Assembly: GCA_009809945.1 (NCBI GenBank)
Contig: WTPW01000506.1
Coordinates: forward strand, 1-64,000
Source: Gigaspora margarita
Lineage: Eukaryota; Glomeromycota; Glomeromycetes; Diversisporales; Gigasporaceae
Reading direction: 5' to 3'
DNA length: 64,000 nt
In this document: positions 1 to 12,393 of the stretch, in pieces
How the letters are laid out: the number at the start of each line of letters is the position of its first letter
How positions within the stretch are numbered: the first letter of the stretch is position 1
The notes under the pieces: generated by a model
Told to the model about the DNA's origin: nothing
What the model saw: only the letters and a program-made list of their open reading frames with translations
The model's database searches: none
Made by a program: the position numbers and the translations under genes

Positions 1-350
1 TCATTTTTTTTATAATAATATATAATATATGTAATATTTAAAATATAATATATAATAAAAAAATAAAATTTTATATTAAATAGTGAAAACTTGTGAATAT
101 TGTATATTTAATAAATTAAAATATTATATAATAATAATAAATAAATAAATTTTTATAATTAAATTGCAAAAACTTGCAAAAACTTGCAAAAACCTGTAAA
201 ATGTTCAAAAAGCATGATTATGTGAATATAATAATTATTAATTGATATCATATCAGATATATATCGATATATATCGATTATTATCGATATATATCGATTA
301 TTATTACTATCAATAGTAATCGGCAGGGGTCTATATATCGATATATATCC
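1..350. repeat. AT-rich repeat end with TTGCAAAAAC and ATCGATATAT tracts
   Basis: The AT-rich DNA carries a 10-bp periodic TTGCAAAAAC tract (about 165-200) followed by alternating ATCGATATAT. The same order, reverse-complemented, occurs at about 52970-53300, and a related plus-strand copy lies at 38500-38680. It is one end of a dispersed non-coding repeat family, and the window starts inside it. No gene is visible. Confidence 0.5.
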
Positions 351-399
351 TACCGGTTAGTAATCAATATATATCTATATATAAAATTTGCTAATGATC

Positions 400-552
400 C
401 CAGGTTTCTGTCTTCCCATAGTGTTTCAGTTCCTGATATGGTAAGACCCGCATCATAGTTTTTGTAAATCGCTGCTACTGAAAATTGAACCAGCAACCTT
501 CCAATTTACATTCTCAAAGCATAACTGCTATGCTATCAGCCTGGAGGACTAT
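400..552 (-). mobile_element. SINE fragment with tRNA-like head
   Basis: Read on the minus strand, the first 75 nt carry a pol III A-box-like segment (TAGCATAGCAGTTATGC) and a B-box-like segment (GGTTGCTGGTTCAA) spaced as in a tRNA. The head resembles that of the SINE at 12764. A short body follows, ending near 'ctgggatc', which resembles an internal part of the 12764 body. The copy therefore looks internally deleted or truncated. No target-site duplication is clear. Confidence 0.45.
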
Positions 553-2190
553 AATATAGCAATAGATTATTTATAAGTTAATTAATTATAATTTAATTTA
601 TTTTTTTATAGAATAAATCTATGCATCACTACTATATATAAGAATGAAATTATTTAGATTCTAAAATCCAAAATTAAAATTTGAAGATGAAATTGTTTTG
701 ATCTATTTTACTTGAAAGACAAAATTACTTGATACTTTTTTTAAATAGATAAAATTATAAAAAACATATCTATATAAATTTATTTGCTTTTTCTTATAAA
801 AAATTTTAATTTTCTTTAATGAAGACGAAATAGGCCCTTTTCAAAAATCAATTTCAGTAGTATTACTAGCTGTTATTAGCAATGTGCTTTTATATTGCAT
901 TTCTATCTGATTGTTTAAATATTTCAACCATATATATATTGTATAAATAAATAAACTAGGTTTTTTGTTAGTTAGAGTTAGAGTTAGATTAGATAGAGTA
1001 AGAGTATAAAAATTAGTTTTTATACTAAAATTTTACAATAAATTTTTTTTGTTAAAGAGCAAAAAATAGTTTCATATGTGAAATTTTAAGTTATCAACTT
1101 TGTTAAAATGACCATTTGTTTTGAATCATTCTTATTGTGCTATATTATACCTGATCTTAAAATTTTATTGGTTAATCATTAAGAGGTGATATATAAATAC
1201 AACACAGAGTGTGATACATATTTAACTTCTTTTTTATGATTTATATTATTTTATAATTCTTTTATACAAAAATAGATGAAAGCCAATTTTTAGTATAAAA
1301 AAATTATAAAAAAAATATTTTTAAAAGTAATTTAATATTTTTATCAATTTGTAAATTTAAAGTTTGTAAATAAGTGCTTAGCTATAAATAAAATAACATT
1401 ATATTTAAAATTTTATAAAAAAATAATAATTAGATAAAAAAGTTATTAAATTTTTTTTTTTATGACTTTATTTGTATAGTTATATGCATGCTAAAAAGCC
1501 ATACATCATTAATCTACCACTTAAAAAAATAAAAGCCTGACTTCATCCAGTTACTTCTATGAGCACCTAAATGTAATCTACTGCACTAACTCACAGATAA
1601 GCTAGAGTTGGGGTAGTCTGTCTAAAAACCATCGCCAAGAAGGAATTTAATCTTAATGGGCCCAACCGTTTGAAAACAAATTCGAAAAACAAAGAAGAAA
1701 ATGAAAAAGAAAAAAAAGGAGGTATAAATTGGGGAAGAGCTACAAAACCTATACGAAAACCAAAAAACAAAAAAAAAACAAAAAAAAGAAAAAAAGAGAA
1801 AAAAAGGCAAAAGAAAAAGCAATAAAAATTATATAATACTGCATGATATAAATCACCTAAGTATTATATGTACTATAAACAAAACTATAAGAACATTCTG
1901 GAATTTCATTTTTCCAATCAACCTACTCCTCTGTTTTACAACACCTTATATATCGTTTCTGTTTATCAACTTATGTGCCTTTTTTCCAATTAGGATAGGA
2001 ACAACAGCACTGATCTTTTGGAGGAGATATGCCGAATTTTTCATATTTTGTTCAAAAATCTAGAAAAAAAAACTTCAAGCGGAAATTAGTATTGGGTGTA
2101 TGATATTTATGTGCTTGTTACTAAAAATTCTTAAAGAAAGTATTGAAAAACTATTTTTAAGTTCACCACCTAGCCAACTATAAGAGACCT
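553..2190. other. AT-rich intergenic DNA, nothing recognised
   Basis: Low-complexity AT-rich sequence with short poly(A)/poly(T) runs. A GTTAGA repeat lies at 970-1000, and a purine-rich tract at 1680-1830 gives spurious Phe-rich translation on the other strand. No gene, RNA or bounded element can be supported. Confidence 0.4.
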
Positions 2191-2199
2191 TTGTCAATG

Positions 2200-2345
2200 A
2201 AAGGAATATTGCCTTCCACTAGAATTTCTTGTACCAAGGACACTACCTGCCATTATCTTGCACAACTAATGCTTCTGGCTTGCTTGCCGAATATATAAAG
2301 GAGTTCCAAAGAAGTGTTAGCAAAGATGTTGACCTTTATAAAAAC
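2200..2345 (+). pseudogene. Possible short coding remnant, family unknown
   Basis: From 2229 the frame reads about 40 residues of mixed composition (segment TNASGLLAEYIKEFQRSVSK) before dissolving into AT-rich sequence. The residue mix is less biased than surrounding spurious frames, so it may be an exon or transposase scrap. I do not recognise the family. No splice sites or neighbouring exons were found, and chance is a real alternative. Confidence 0.2.
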
Positions 2346-2801
2346 CAGTATTATAGTTGCTTTGTCTTTACTAAAAAAATTTTTGTTTTTCTTTTGTTCA
2401 GAATTTTTGTACAAGTGATCATTGGAAAGAGAAAGTTTAAAACTTTATATAAAAAATATATAATTTACTATATAATTTATATATAGTTTATTAGAACTAA
2501 AATATAGTAAAAATTAAATCTAAAAATTAACTATATATATTTTTGAAAATATACTATCTCCAAAAAAAGCTACTTCCCTTATTTTTTTAAAAATTTTTAA
2601 AGAAATCATTAGCAGTTGCTACATATAAAAGCCTGAAGTTTACTAAGTAAATCTCAAAAATGTTATTAAGTAACTTGTTTAGCATATTGAAATATATCTA
2701 CAGTAAAAATTTGGTGATTTTTGGACAACTTTTTATTAGTACTTTTCAATATTTCAAAAAATTCAACAATCTGAAAATAAGCTACCTCAATGTTTTTTGT
2801 A

Positions 2802-2975
2802 CAGTCAGATCTCTCTGAATGCATGCCAAAGGGCCAACAAAAAATTATGCATTTAGAGAGATATGCATTTAAAGAGGTAAAAATCTATAAGTAAACATAT
2901 AAGTTGGGACCAAGTCAAGCCATGCATTTAGAGAGATATGCATTTAGAGAGGTTGCATTTAGAGAGGTCTGGCTG
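2802..2975. mobile_element. pogo/Tc1-mariner-like MITE, 174 bp
   Basis: Imperfect terminal inverted repeats begin CAGTCAGATCTCTCTGAATG on the left; on the right GCATTTAGAGAGGTCTGGCTG is the inverse. A TA dinucleotide flanks each end. The interior repeats ATGCATTTAGAGAG several times. No coding capacity. A CAGT start and TA target are typical of Tc1/mariner and pogo elements. Confidence 0.7.
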
Positions 2976-3646
2976 TATAATTTTTTGGCCAAAAAGAATA
3001 GTTATTTTCTGAATATAAGATATTAATCAAATTTTTTTTTATATAAAATAAATAAATAAATTATATTAAAATTTTTATTATATAATCGAAAAAAAAAATT
3101 TTAATTAAAAAAATTTAAACTATATTAATAAAAATTTTTTTATTAATTTTAATTTGAGGGATCTATCTTTTTGTACTAAACAATAATATAATAAACATTG
3201 ATTCCAAATTCATTATTTAAATATACTTTAGTTTTTAGTATTAAAATTTTAAATTTAAGTAGAATCATAAATTTTTTTTTTACAATCAAATATAAAAACT
3301 AGCTTCGTAACTTTTTTTATAAAAACTTTATATTAATATCTATAAAATATTACTTTGAATTATGGTAAAGTTAGAGCTAAGTATTTATTTTTGTTATATA
3401 CTTGCAATAGGTATATACAAATTATTTAAGTATCAATATTAGCTGAAAAATTGTAACAAAATTCAGTTAGAAAAGTAATTGAAAATAGTTAGTATAATTA
3501 TATACTTAACATGTACTATAAGTATTATACAAAAAATTTATAACAAATTTTTATATAATACAATACATAATTTTGATTTACTTAGTTAATAGCCAACTTC
3601 AAAAGATATCTGGTCATGGCCTTGTTAGATTGCACAAATTAAAATA

Positions 3647-3829
3647 CAGTCTACTCCTGCAATAGTCACACCTGAAATAGTCACATTTTCTTAAGACTAT
3701 GTACCAATCATTTGCAGTAATATAAAATTAACTCTCGTTATAATCACATGATGTGACTATTATTATGTTTCTCTCATTATAGTTATGTCAAGTTTTGCCA
3801 GACAGTGTGACTATAGCGGAAGTAGACTG
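3647..3829. mobile_element. pogo-like MITE, 183 bp
   Basis: Inverted ends are CAGTCTACTCCTGCAATAG on the left and CTATAGCGGAAGTAGACTG on the right, each flanked by TA. It has the same architecture and starting bases as the elements at 2802 and 41785 but a different interior. Non-coding. Confidence 0.75.
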
Positions 3830-4346
3830 TACTAGCTAAAACTAACTAGTATTTTAGTTTTGGCTGAATACAGTTATACTCAGAGAGCATATGAATTCAG
3901 ATGAGTATAATTTTAATTAGTTGTCTGTTTTGGAAACTCTATGAACAATGTATATATGTACTAATAAGTAATCTAATTGACAAATTTAACAGAACTTATG
4001 ATACTGTATTTAGGCAATAAGAACACATGCACATCAAAAATAAAAAAAATTAAAAATAGAAGTAGATGAATAAATAAATATAAATAAATAAACAGAACTC
4101 AAGATTTAAGTTTTGTAATAGTTAAAATAAATTGCTTAATTATTTTTAATTTTATTATTATTATTTTTAATTTTATTTTTATTAATTTTTTGGAGTTTGC
4201 TATTTATTGCCACTGGTGATCATCACTAGTATAACACAAACTATATTATCAATATTTGAATATATTGATATTGTATATAAATAACAACCAATAATATTAT
4301 ATAATAAAATCACGTGATACATTCTAGTGCAGATTATATTATACTA

Positions 4347-4734
4347 TAGTGGAGATCACTTAAAGCCAACAAATTTTATATATAGGCGCCAATTTTTTAG
4401 CTGCAGTGTAATATGATCGACCAAAAAAATGCAGAAAAACTTAATATAAATTTAAATTTTATTAATAAAATGTTAAAATTTGTTAATAAATTTAAATTTT
4501 GTTATGTTTTTTTTATATATAGACGCCAAATTTTTAAACTATATATAACTTTAAATTGATATAAACTTCTTAAAATAAAAAATACTAAAGATTTTTTTTG
4601 TGGATTTAATAGTTTAATTAAAAAGCTATTAAATATACAAAACCTTTTTTTTTGGTTTATTTTATTTTAAAAAAATTATAAAAATTTAAAAAATTTTATA
4701 GTTAAAAGTTGATGGCTTTTCGTGATCTGCACCA
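4347..4734. mobile_element. TA-flanked inverted-repeat element, 388 bp
   Basis: The left end TAGTGGAGATCACTTAAAGC is matched in inverse by GGCTTTTCGTGATCTGCACCA on the right, with TA at both boundaries. The interior is AT-rich and contains two GGCGCCAA/AGACGCCAA copies. Non-coding; mariner-type by its TA target only. Confidence 0.55.
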
Positions 4735-4756
4735 TAGTAAAATAATCGCTAAACCA

Positions 4757-4842
4757 ATCTAACCCTAACCCTAACCCTAATCCTAACCCTATTCACTAAC
4801 TAACTAACTAACTAACTAGCTGTAACCCTAACCCTAACCCTA
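4757..4842. repeat. Interstitial telomere-like repeat (CCCTAA)n with (CTAA)n
   Basis: Two blocks of CCCTAA (about four and three units, with one CCTAAT variant) flank a run of CTAA units. CCCTAA/TTAGGG is the usual fungal telomere unit. Here it lies inside ordinary repeat-rich DNA, directly before the 4926 element, so it is interstitial and not a chromosome end. Shorter scraps lie near 43030, 50640 and 56745. Confidence 0.75.
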
Positions 4843-4925
4843 GTCCATGTAATTATAGTACTAGCACTAAGGCCAAGTTAGTTTTTATATCACTTACGCC
4901 TCAAGGCGTAAGAAGCTACCTCTAA

Positions 4926-7174
4926 GGGGGCTTCCAGAAATCAGCTAATTTATTTTTATTAATAAATTGTCTGAGGCCAGACCCACCCCCACACCTGACA
5001 CCACTATCAGCTAATCAAATTTTAATTTATTTAAAATTATTATTATAAATATATCAACTTTAAAAATAAATAACTTTTGATCTACTGAACCAATTTAGAT
5101 GATTTAACTACCAAATGATTCTCTCAAAGAGAGGATTCTAACAAGCCCAAAATTATAAAAAATCCAATCACTAGATCATAAAATCGATATAGATTTGTAT
5201 TATATCATGTTTATTTAATAAATTATAAAATATTATATAAGTCAAGTCTGGGTCTGATCTGAAATCTGCAGACTGGTCTGAGTTCGAATATATTTATATG
5301 TATTTTTTGGTGCTGAACAAGTTTACTTAGTGCATGAAGTTAGAATTAATTAGTAAAATTTTATGAATCATAAGATTTTATAGAATTTTATTAATAAAAT
5401 TCTATAAAATCTTATAATTTACAAATTTTTATTAATTAATTCTAACTTTATGCGCTAAATAAATTTTTCAGCACCTAAAAATACATCAAATCAACGGAAT
5501 TAATTTTATTTTACTTGAAATTTAGAGAATAGACGCATAATTTTGGATTTTTGATCAAAAAAGTCAAATTTAAGCAACTTTTTTTCAAATTTCAAGTAAA
5601 ATGAAAACAACACTGCTGATTTAATGTATTTTTAGGTTTTGAACAAGTTTACTTAGTGCATTAAGTTAGATTTAATTAGTAAAACTTTGTGAATCATGAG
5701 ATTTTATAGAATTTTATTAATAAAATTCTATAAAATCTTATGTTTCACAAAATTTTACTAATCAATTCTTACTTTATGCACTTAGTAAACTTGTTCAGAA
5801 CCTAAAAATACATTAAATCGGCAGAAGTATTTTTATTTTACTTTAGATTTGAAGAAAAGATGCTTATATTTGACTTTTTGATCAAAAATCTAAAATTATA
5901 CATCTATTCTCTAAATTTCAAGTAAAATATAATTAATTTTGCTGATTCGGTGTATTTTTAGGAGCTGAACAAGTTTACTTAGTGTATATAGTTGGAAATA
6001 ATTAATTAAAATTTGTGAATTATAAGATTTTATAGAATTTTATTAATAAGATTCTATAAAATCTTATGATTCATAAAATTTTACTAANNAATTCTAACTT
6101 TATGCACTAAGTAAATTTGTTCAACACCTAAAANTACACCAAATCGACAGAATTATTTTTATTTTACTTGAAATTTAGAGAATAGATGCATGATTTTGGA
6201 TTTTTGATCAAAAAGTCAAATTTAAGCATCTGTTCTCCAAATTTCAAGTAAAATAAAAATATTTCTGCTGATTTAATGTATTTTTAGGTTCTGGATAAGT
6301 TTACTTAGTGCATTAAGTAAGAATTAATTAGTAAAATTTTGTGGATCATAAGATTTTATAGAATTTTATTAATAAAATTCTATAAAATCTCATGATTCAC
6401 AAAATTTTACTAATTAATTCTAACTTCATGCACTAAGTAAACTTGTTCAGAACCTAAAAATACATTAAATCAGCAGAAGCATTCTTATTTTACTTGAAAT
6501 TTGGAGAAAAGATACTTAAATTCGACTTTTTTGATAAAAAATCCAAAATTATGCATGTATTCTCTAAATTTCAAGTAAAATAAAAAAAACTCTGCCAATT
6601 TGATATATTTTTGATACTGAACAAGTTTACTTAGTGCATAAAAATTCGAATTAATTAATAAAAATTTGTGAATTATAAGATTTTATAGAATTTTATTAAT
6701 AAAATTCTATAAAATCTTGTGATTTACAAAATTTTACTAATTAATTCTAACTTAATGCACTAAGTAAACTTGTTCAGCACAAAAAAATACATATAAATAT
6801 ATTTGAACTTAGACCAGTCTGAAGACTTCAGGCAGACCCAGACCAAACTCAAAAAGTCTAAATATAAAAGTTTAAGTCCATCTGACCAGACTCAGACTTG
6901 ACTAAAGTCTGGTTCGAGACTGGTCTGTAGAAGTATTAATTTTAGGCTTGTTATAATTCTCTCTTTGAGAGGATCATTTTGGTAGTTAAATCTTCCAAAT
7001 TGGTCCAGTAGATCAAAGGTTATTTATCATTAAGCTTTATTAATAAATTTATAATTTGGGCTAAAAAAATTTTCTTAATTTTGGCCGGAGCTTAATAATT
7101 CCAGCCAGAATTATACCTGATACTTAAGCTGACCCATCCCCCACCCCTAAATCAGCTGATTTCTGGAAGCCCCC
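4926..7174. mobile_element. PIF/Harbinger-like fold-back element holding a palindrome array
   Basis: The ends are inverted: GGGGGCTTCCAGAAATCAGC on the left and its complement ending GAAGCCCCC on the right. TAA is duplicated at both sides, the 3-bp target typical of PIF/Harbinger. Inside come paired arms sharing a 'GATTCTAACAAGCCCAAAAT' module, then arms rich in CAGACC/GGTCTG, then a central tandem array. No transposase is present. A few ambiguous bases lie at 6088-6089 and 6134. Confidence 0.7.
5315..6785. repeat. Five-unit array of about 325-bp palindromic repeats
   Basis: The marker GAACAAGTTTACTTAGTGCA recurs near 5320, 5641, 5967, 6293 and 6615, giving a period of about 325 bp. Each unit holds two palindromes: one centred on TTTTATTAATAAAATTC, the other on TTTGATCAAAAA. 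Alternate copies of the marker are inverted (CACTAAGTAAACTTGTTC). A diverged second array lies at 11515-13440. Confidence 0.85.
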
Positions 7175-7177
7175 TAA

Positions 7178-8280
7178 CTTTTGTTCAAAGGTGCTATAGT
7201 TATAACGAGTCAGAGACAATTCTATAGAGCTAATAGAGTTGGTCTAAACTTCTTGCATTTATTAAGAGGAGAAAAGGTATATAATACCCTTCTGTTTACT
7301 TCAATAAAATTTAACTCAGTTGAATAGTATGTACATTGTGAAGGGTTACTTGTTTATGTATGATATTTTCTTACTATTTATATCATTATAATAGTATTAT
7401 TGCTTCTATCATTACTTATTGTTTGTTAGATTTAGCATAGCTCCAAATAGAATAGCAAACCCAAAATTCTGATCATATACTTTAAAATGATGCAGATTTG
7501 ATCACTATATTATGAGAATTTTGGCTAAAATAATTATATGTACTAAGTTCTTTTTCTCAGATAAATGCATTATATAATTTTTTATTATTTATTTTTGCTT
7601 CTTCTCCTTATAAGAGGAATGTAATATTAACTACTAAATCAAATTTTCTAACCTAATTAGCAACTCAACCAGGGTTATAAATTCAAAAAATTTTTATTGG
7701 CACTAACGCAAAAAAAAAACACAAAAAAAAATTTATATGCGTATTATATATATATGGAGCCCCGATATATGTGCAAATTTAAATCTATGTACGCTGTGCC
7801 TACTGCGTGGATCTAATTTATATCACTTAACTCAACTAGAATCTCTAGATAAATTTAACTTGAAGTCAATTTATTATAATTGGTTTACTATATTAAAAAA
7901 AGTTTGTTTATTTTATATTTTGTTTTGTTTACCTCCTCTTTTAATAATATATTAGTTACTTTATCTTATTAAATTATGTATTTGATATATCTGTTACTGA
8001 ATCTTATTATTTCTGAAATCATAAACTTAATCGAATTGGCCAAAACATCATACAATCAATTTTTATTAGATGTTTCAGAAATTATATAAGTAAAAAATTT
8101 TAGTAATGCATATAAATCTATGGGCTGGGCCAGGTTGGGTATAGTTTTAAATAGGGTGCAGTCTAGTTTATTTTACAGGCTTTTTTTTTACAGGCCAGAC
8201 TTGGGCTTACAAATAATTTTCAGGCTGAGTTTCAGATCAAAGCAGGCCCAGCCTGCTCTAGCCCATTCTGCACTCTAACC
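7178..8280. other. AT-rich intergenic DNA with no supported gene
   Basis: Nothing codes convincingly here. A 72-codon frame at 7737-7955 has no visible domain or splice context. Near 8121-8279 there is a small imperfect inverted repeat (GGGCTGGGCC.../...GCCCAGCC) with TAGGGTGCAG/CTGCACTCTA ends. It recalls the hAT-like element at 56945 but lacks a matching target duplication. Confidence 0.35.
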
Positions 8281-10428
8281 AGTAAGTACAGTTTCTAAAT
8301 TTTTTATATAAATTTATAACAAATTCAATACAAACCTAACATATTTCACTACAATAAATCCAATATCAACTTAACATACTACAATCTAAAACACTTATGC
8401 TACATGATATATTGCCTATCATTACTAGATAAACCATAAATAAAATGGCAGAAGGCAACTCCCAAGCCAGACCTTAGCAAAACTGAACCCAGAAACAAAA
8501 GATAAAACCCTGTGTCAAAATGATGAAAATTATAAAATTCTAGTAAAATGATCTTGGACAAAATAATATATCATATAGTGTAAGTGTTTTAGATAGTAGT
8601 ATATGAGGTTAATATTGATTTATTATAGTAAGGTATGTTAGATTTGTATTGGATTGTTATGAATTTATGTAAAAAATTCAGAAACTGTACTTACTAGTTC
8701 TTGTGATAAAGCTCTTTAGATATAGCTATATCAGTTTTATATCAGATATATTGTAATATATTATAAAAAATTCAAATACTGTCTTAATAGTTATTTTGAT
8801 GAGGTGAGTTATATTAATTTTGTATCTGGTTGATTGTAATTTACAATAGTTTAAAAGTCTGAATATTGTACTTACTGGCTCTTGTAGGTAGGAATATATT
8901 AGATTGATATTGGATTGATCATAATTTGTATAGTACTGCCTTACTGGTGATTATAATAAAGTGAGTTATATAAGTTTTGTATTGGATTTATCATAATTTT
9001 ATACAAAAAATTTGAATACTGTACTTGCTGGCTCTTGTGATAACTTGGATGTTTTCTTATAGTTATTTTGGTGAGATGAGTTATGTTAGTTTGTATTGGA
9101 TAGATCGTGATTAATTGTAATTTATAGTGATTTAATGTAAAAGTTTGGATTTTGTACTTAACAACTTTGTAGATATGGTTATATTAGGCTGGTATTGAAT
9201 TGATCATGACTTGTATAAGACACTATCCTACTAGCAATTATAATAAGATAAGTTATACAAATATTGTTGATCTATAAAATACACAAAACAGGCATGACTC
9301 TTGATCCAGTGATCAGAATTCAATGAAACTACCATTTGACTCAGCTCGATGAGATAGTTCGAATGAGCTATAGATTATCTCTGTATGACCACTAGGTACT
9401 AAGATCAAAACAATAAATAATCGAGTATAGGATTTACAATTTGATTGGCTAGGCTATCTATTGCACCAAAAAGCACATATATGGCATTTATAAAACATGT
9501 TATATGTATATATACTCTATATTTTATTTATTACACATATGTTATTTATTTTATATATTATATTTCTATTATATATACTATATATTTTATTAGTAGTATA
9601 TATAGTACATATTGCACATGTAATAGATAAAGCCTGTTACATTTGTGAAAAACAAAATATATAAAAGCAGCCAATGTAGACCCCAAGTTCAACATCAAGT
9701 CTTTGTACTCTTTCAATAATAAAAACAACCATTTATTATACAAATTAAACAGTTACTAGTATCTTCATATACTTTTAATTGTTGTCTCTTTCATAATTGC
9801 AAATTGCCTTAAATCTTCTTTGTTAAGTTTTATTAAAAGTGCCTTTTGACTTAGATAAATCACAGTAACAAGTGAGGTTGTACAAAATGTTAACTGTCTA
9901 AGATTGCTTTAGTTACCTACTATCTTTAAAGAAATAGATATAGGATAATAGTATTATATCAGATCTATTGTGATTTTATACAAAAAAATTCAAATACTGT
10001 AACTTACCGGCTCTTTGTGATAAAGTGCTTTAGATATGGTTGTATCAGTTTTAAATTGAATTTATCATCTTAGCAGCTATTGGGATGAGATGAGTCATGT
10101 TAATATTGTATCTGGTTGATTGTAATTTTATATTGATTTACTATAAAAGTTTATATATTGTAATTACCAGATAGAGTTATAATTGATCATGATTTGTGTA
10201 GTAATATAGCATAAAAATTTGAATATTGTCTTACTAATAATTATTATGAGGTTAGCTATGAAAGATTTGTATCAAATTTATCATAATTTTATACAAAAAA
10301 TTTGAATAATATATTTACTGGCTCTGAATACTGTCTTATGTCTATTTTAGTAAAGTGAGTTATATTTTGTATTTGATTTATTATAATTTTATAGTGATTT
10401 ACTATAAAAATTCAGATATCATACTTAC
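8280..10428 (-). repeat. Degenerate tandem repeats of about 85 bp carrying GTAAGT
   Basis: About 12 diverged units can be followed (for example near 8686, 8868, 8935, 9018, 9222, 10000, 10310 and 10420). On the minus strand each reads like CCAGTAAGTACAG followed by AT-rich sequence. The array starts exactly at the GTAAGT that ends the coding-like segment of the pseudogene at 10429, so it looks like an intron expanded by tandem duplication of its 5' end. An LTR-like fossil interrupts it. The first 420 bp also form an inverted pair (about 8280-8700). Confidence 0.6.
9265..9950 (+). mobile_element. Solo-LTR-like fossil, about 686 bp
   Basis: It aligns along its length with 56318-58854 once the insertion in that copy is left out. 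It begins TGTTG and ends near GGATAATA, with a TATA-like GTATAAAAGCAGC-type box near 9658 and AATAAA near 9717: the parts expected of an LTR. No internal retroelement genes adjoin it, so it would be a solo LTR. A clean target duplication is not visible and the family is unassigned. It looks old. Confidence 0.4.
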
Positions 10429-11398
10429 TAGCTGATTCATATCATCAAAAAATTCCTAGTCATTTTGAATAGCCTCTTCTCTGGTAGATGCAATTCTATC
10501 ACAGTATTTTTGAAGAAGTGCATCCCATTTTTGCTGAATTGATACCTTTGTGCACTCTTTTAAGACTAAACTTGTAGTATTAGAGGTCTGTATATTTGAA
10601 GTAATCATATTTCAAATTTGATCCTTTTCTCTTGGGTCTCTTATATTTTTTAACATTTCTTGATGACTTTCTACTTAATTAATAAGTATATGAGTTTCTG
10701 AAGATGTCTATTGATTAGCTAATCTACTAGATGTATTAGATGTAATAAAAGTAGATATTAAATTATAAGAAGCAGCAGAAATGAAAGTAGATGTTAAATT
10801 CTAAGGTGCAATAAAAATGGAAGATGATAAATTATAAGGTGCAGTAGAAATGAAAGAAGATGTTAAATCATAAGAAGCAGTAGAAATAGAAGAAGATGTT
10901 AAATTATAAGGAGTAGTAAAAACAAAAGAAGATGTTGAATTATAAGAAGCAGTAGAAATGGAAGAAGATGTTTGGTTAATAGCAATAGGGCTAAAAAGTA
11001 AAATTTTTCTTGATCACATGAAATATTAAAAGAAAGCGCAATAATTGAATATATAAAAAATAATTTGTTATATTTATAATATTCATATTACAATAACAAA
11101 CAATTTTTACTAATTCATTCTATTTTGATATTATTTTATTTAAAGAATCCATTTGAAGTTGTATGGTTAAAAACTGCTATTGTTATAATGAAAATTTGTT
11201 TGTTAAACTCATTAAAGAAATAGAATAAATAACTGGAGTTAAAGGTTCAGAAGATAAAAGGTTATTCACTAAGGGTTTTGGAGCTAAAGGCTTAGGTGCT
11301 AACATTTTAAAAGCTAAAGTTTTAGGAGCTAATAGAGTAGTCACTTTTATTCTTTTTGTCATTTTAACAATAGTGTTGTAATGATAGCAATTTAACAA
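10429..11398 (-). pseudogene. Decayed gene with Ser/Thr tandem repeats and trihelix/Myb-like segment
   Basis: Reading leftward, a first segment (11398-11183) starts MLNCYHYNTIVKMTKRIK and has LAPKxL repeats. After an AT-rich gap, 10985-10740 encodes tandem 12-13-residue units of the type TSSSISTASYNL. Next come HQEMLKNIRDPREKDQI and a segment with KWDALLQKYCDRI followed by EFFDDMNQ, the spacing seen in trihelix/MADF-type DNA-binding domains. The segment ends at a good donor, CTA|GTAAGT. I count five in-frame stops between the repeats and the donor, so it is not functional as it stands. It may be a host regulator or the DNA-binding accessory gene of a transposon; the sequence does not decide. 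Confidence 0.5.
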
Positions 11399-12393
11399 TA
11401 ATAAAATAGAGAATGCTCAAGCACTAATCACAATCACTATTTCAATTGATCTTAGTACTTATGTGTCATCTCAATCACTATAAAATCACATAGAGATAGG
11501 TGCTTAAGAACAATCTAATTCTAACTTCATGCATAAAGTAAACTTGTTTAGCATTTAAAAATACTTTAAAATGGCAAATTTGGTTTAAAATTTGGAGAAG
11601 AGAACCTTAAATTTGACTTTTTTAATCAAAAATCCAAAATTATGCATCTATTCTCAAATTTAAGTAAAATAAAAATAATTCTACTTATTTGATATAATTT
11701 TAGGTGTTGAATAAGTTTACTTAGTGCATAAAGTTAGAATTAATTAATAAATATTTGTAAATTATAAGATTTTATAGAATTTTATTAATAAATTCTATAA
11801 AACCTTATAATTTATAAATTTACTAATTAATTCTAACTTCATGTACTAACTAAACTTATTGAGCATCTAAAATTACATCAAATTGGCAGAATTATTTTTA
11901 TTTTACCTAAAGTTTAGAGAATAGATGCATAATTTTGGATTTTTGATTAAAAAAGTCAAATTTAAGCATCTCTTCTTCAAATTTCAAGTAAAATAAAAAA
12001 AATTCAGCTGGTTTAAAGTATTTATAAGTGCTAAATAAGTTTACTTAGTGCATAAACTTAGAAATAATTAATAAAAATTTGTAAAATATAAGATTATATA
12101 AAATATTATGAATAAAATTCTATAAAATCTTATGATTTACAAGATTATACTAATTAATTCTAACTTAATGCACTGAGTAAACATATTTAGCACCTAAAAA
12201 TACATTAAATTGACCAATTTTTTTTTTATTTTACTTGAAATTTGGAAAAATGCTTAAATTTGACTTTTTTGATAAAAAATTCAAAATTAAAAATATATCC
12301 TTTAAATTTCAAATAAAATAAAAATAATTCTACTAAATTGATATATTTTTAGATGCTGAACAAGTTTACTTAGTGCATAAAGTTGGAATTAAT

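Noticed and set aside
4757-4842. True chromosome end
   Set aside because: Ordinary sequence continues on both sides and the tract is short and mixed with CTAA.
5315-6785. Regular repeats with palindromes, superficially like a CRISPR array
   Set aside because: Units are about 325 bp, the intervening sequence is itself repeated, and the setting is eukaryotic with introns and SINEs.
8153-8279. Small hAT-like element with TAGGGTGCAG/CTGCACTCTA ends
   Set aside because: The flanking 8 bp do not match and the inner inverted repeat extends beyond the proposed ends.
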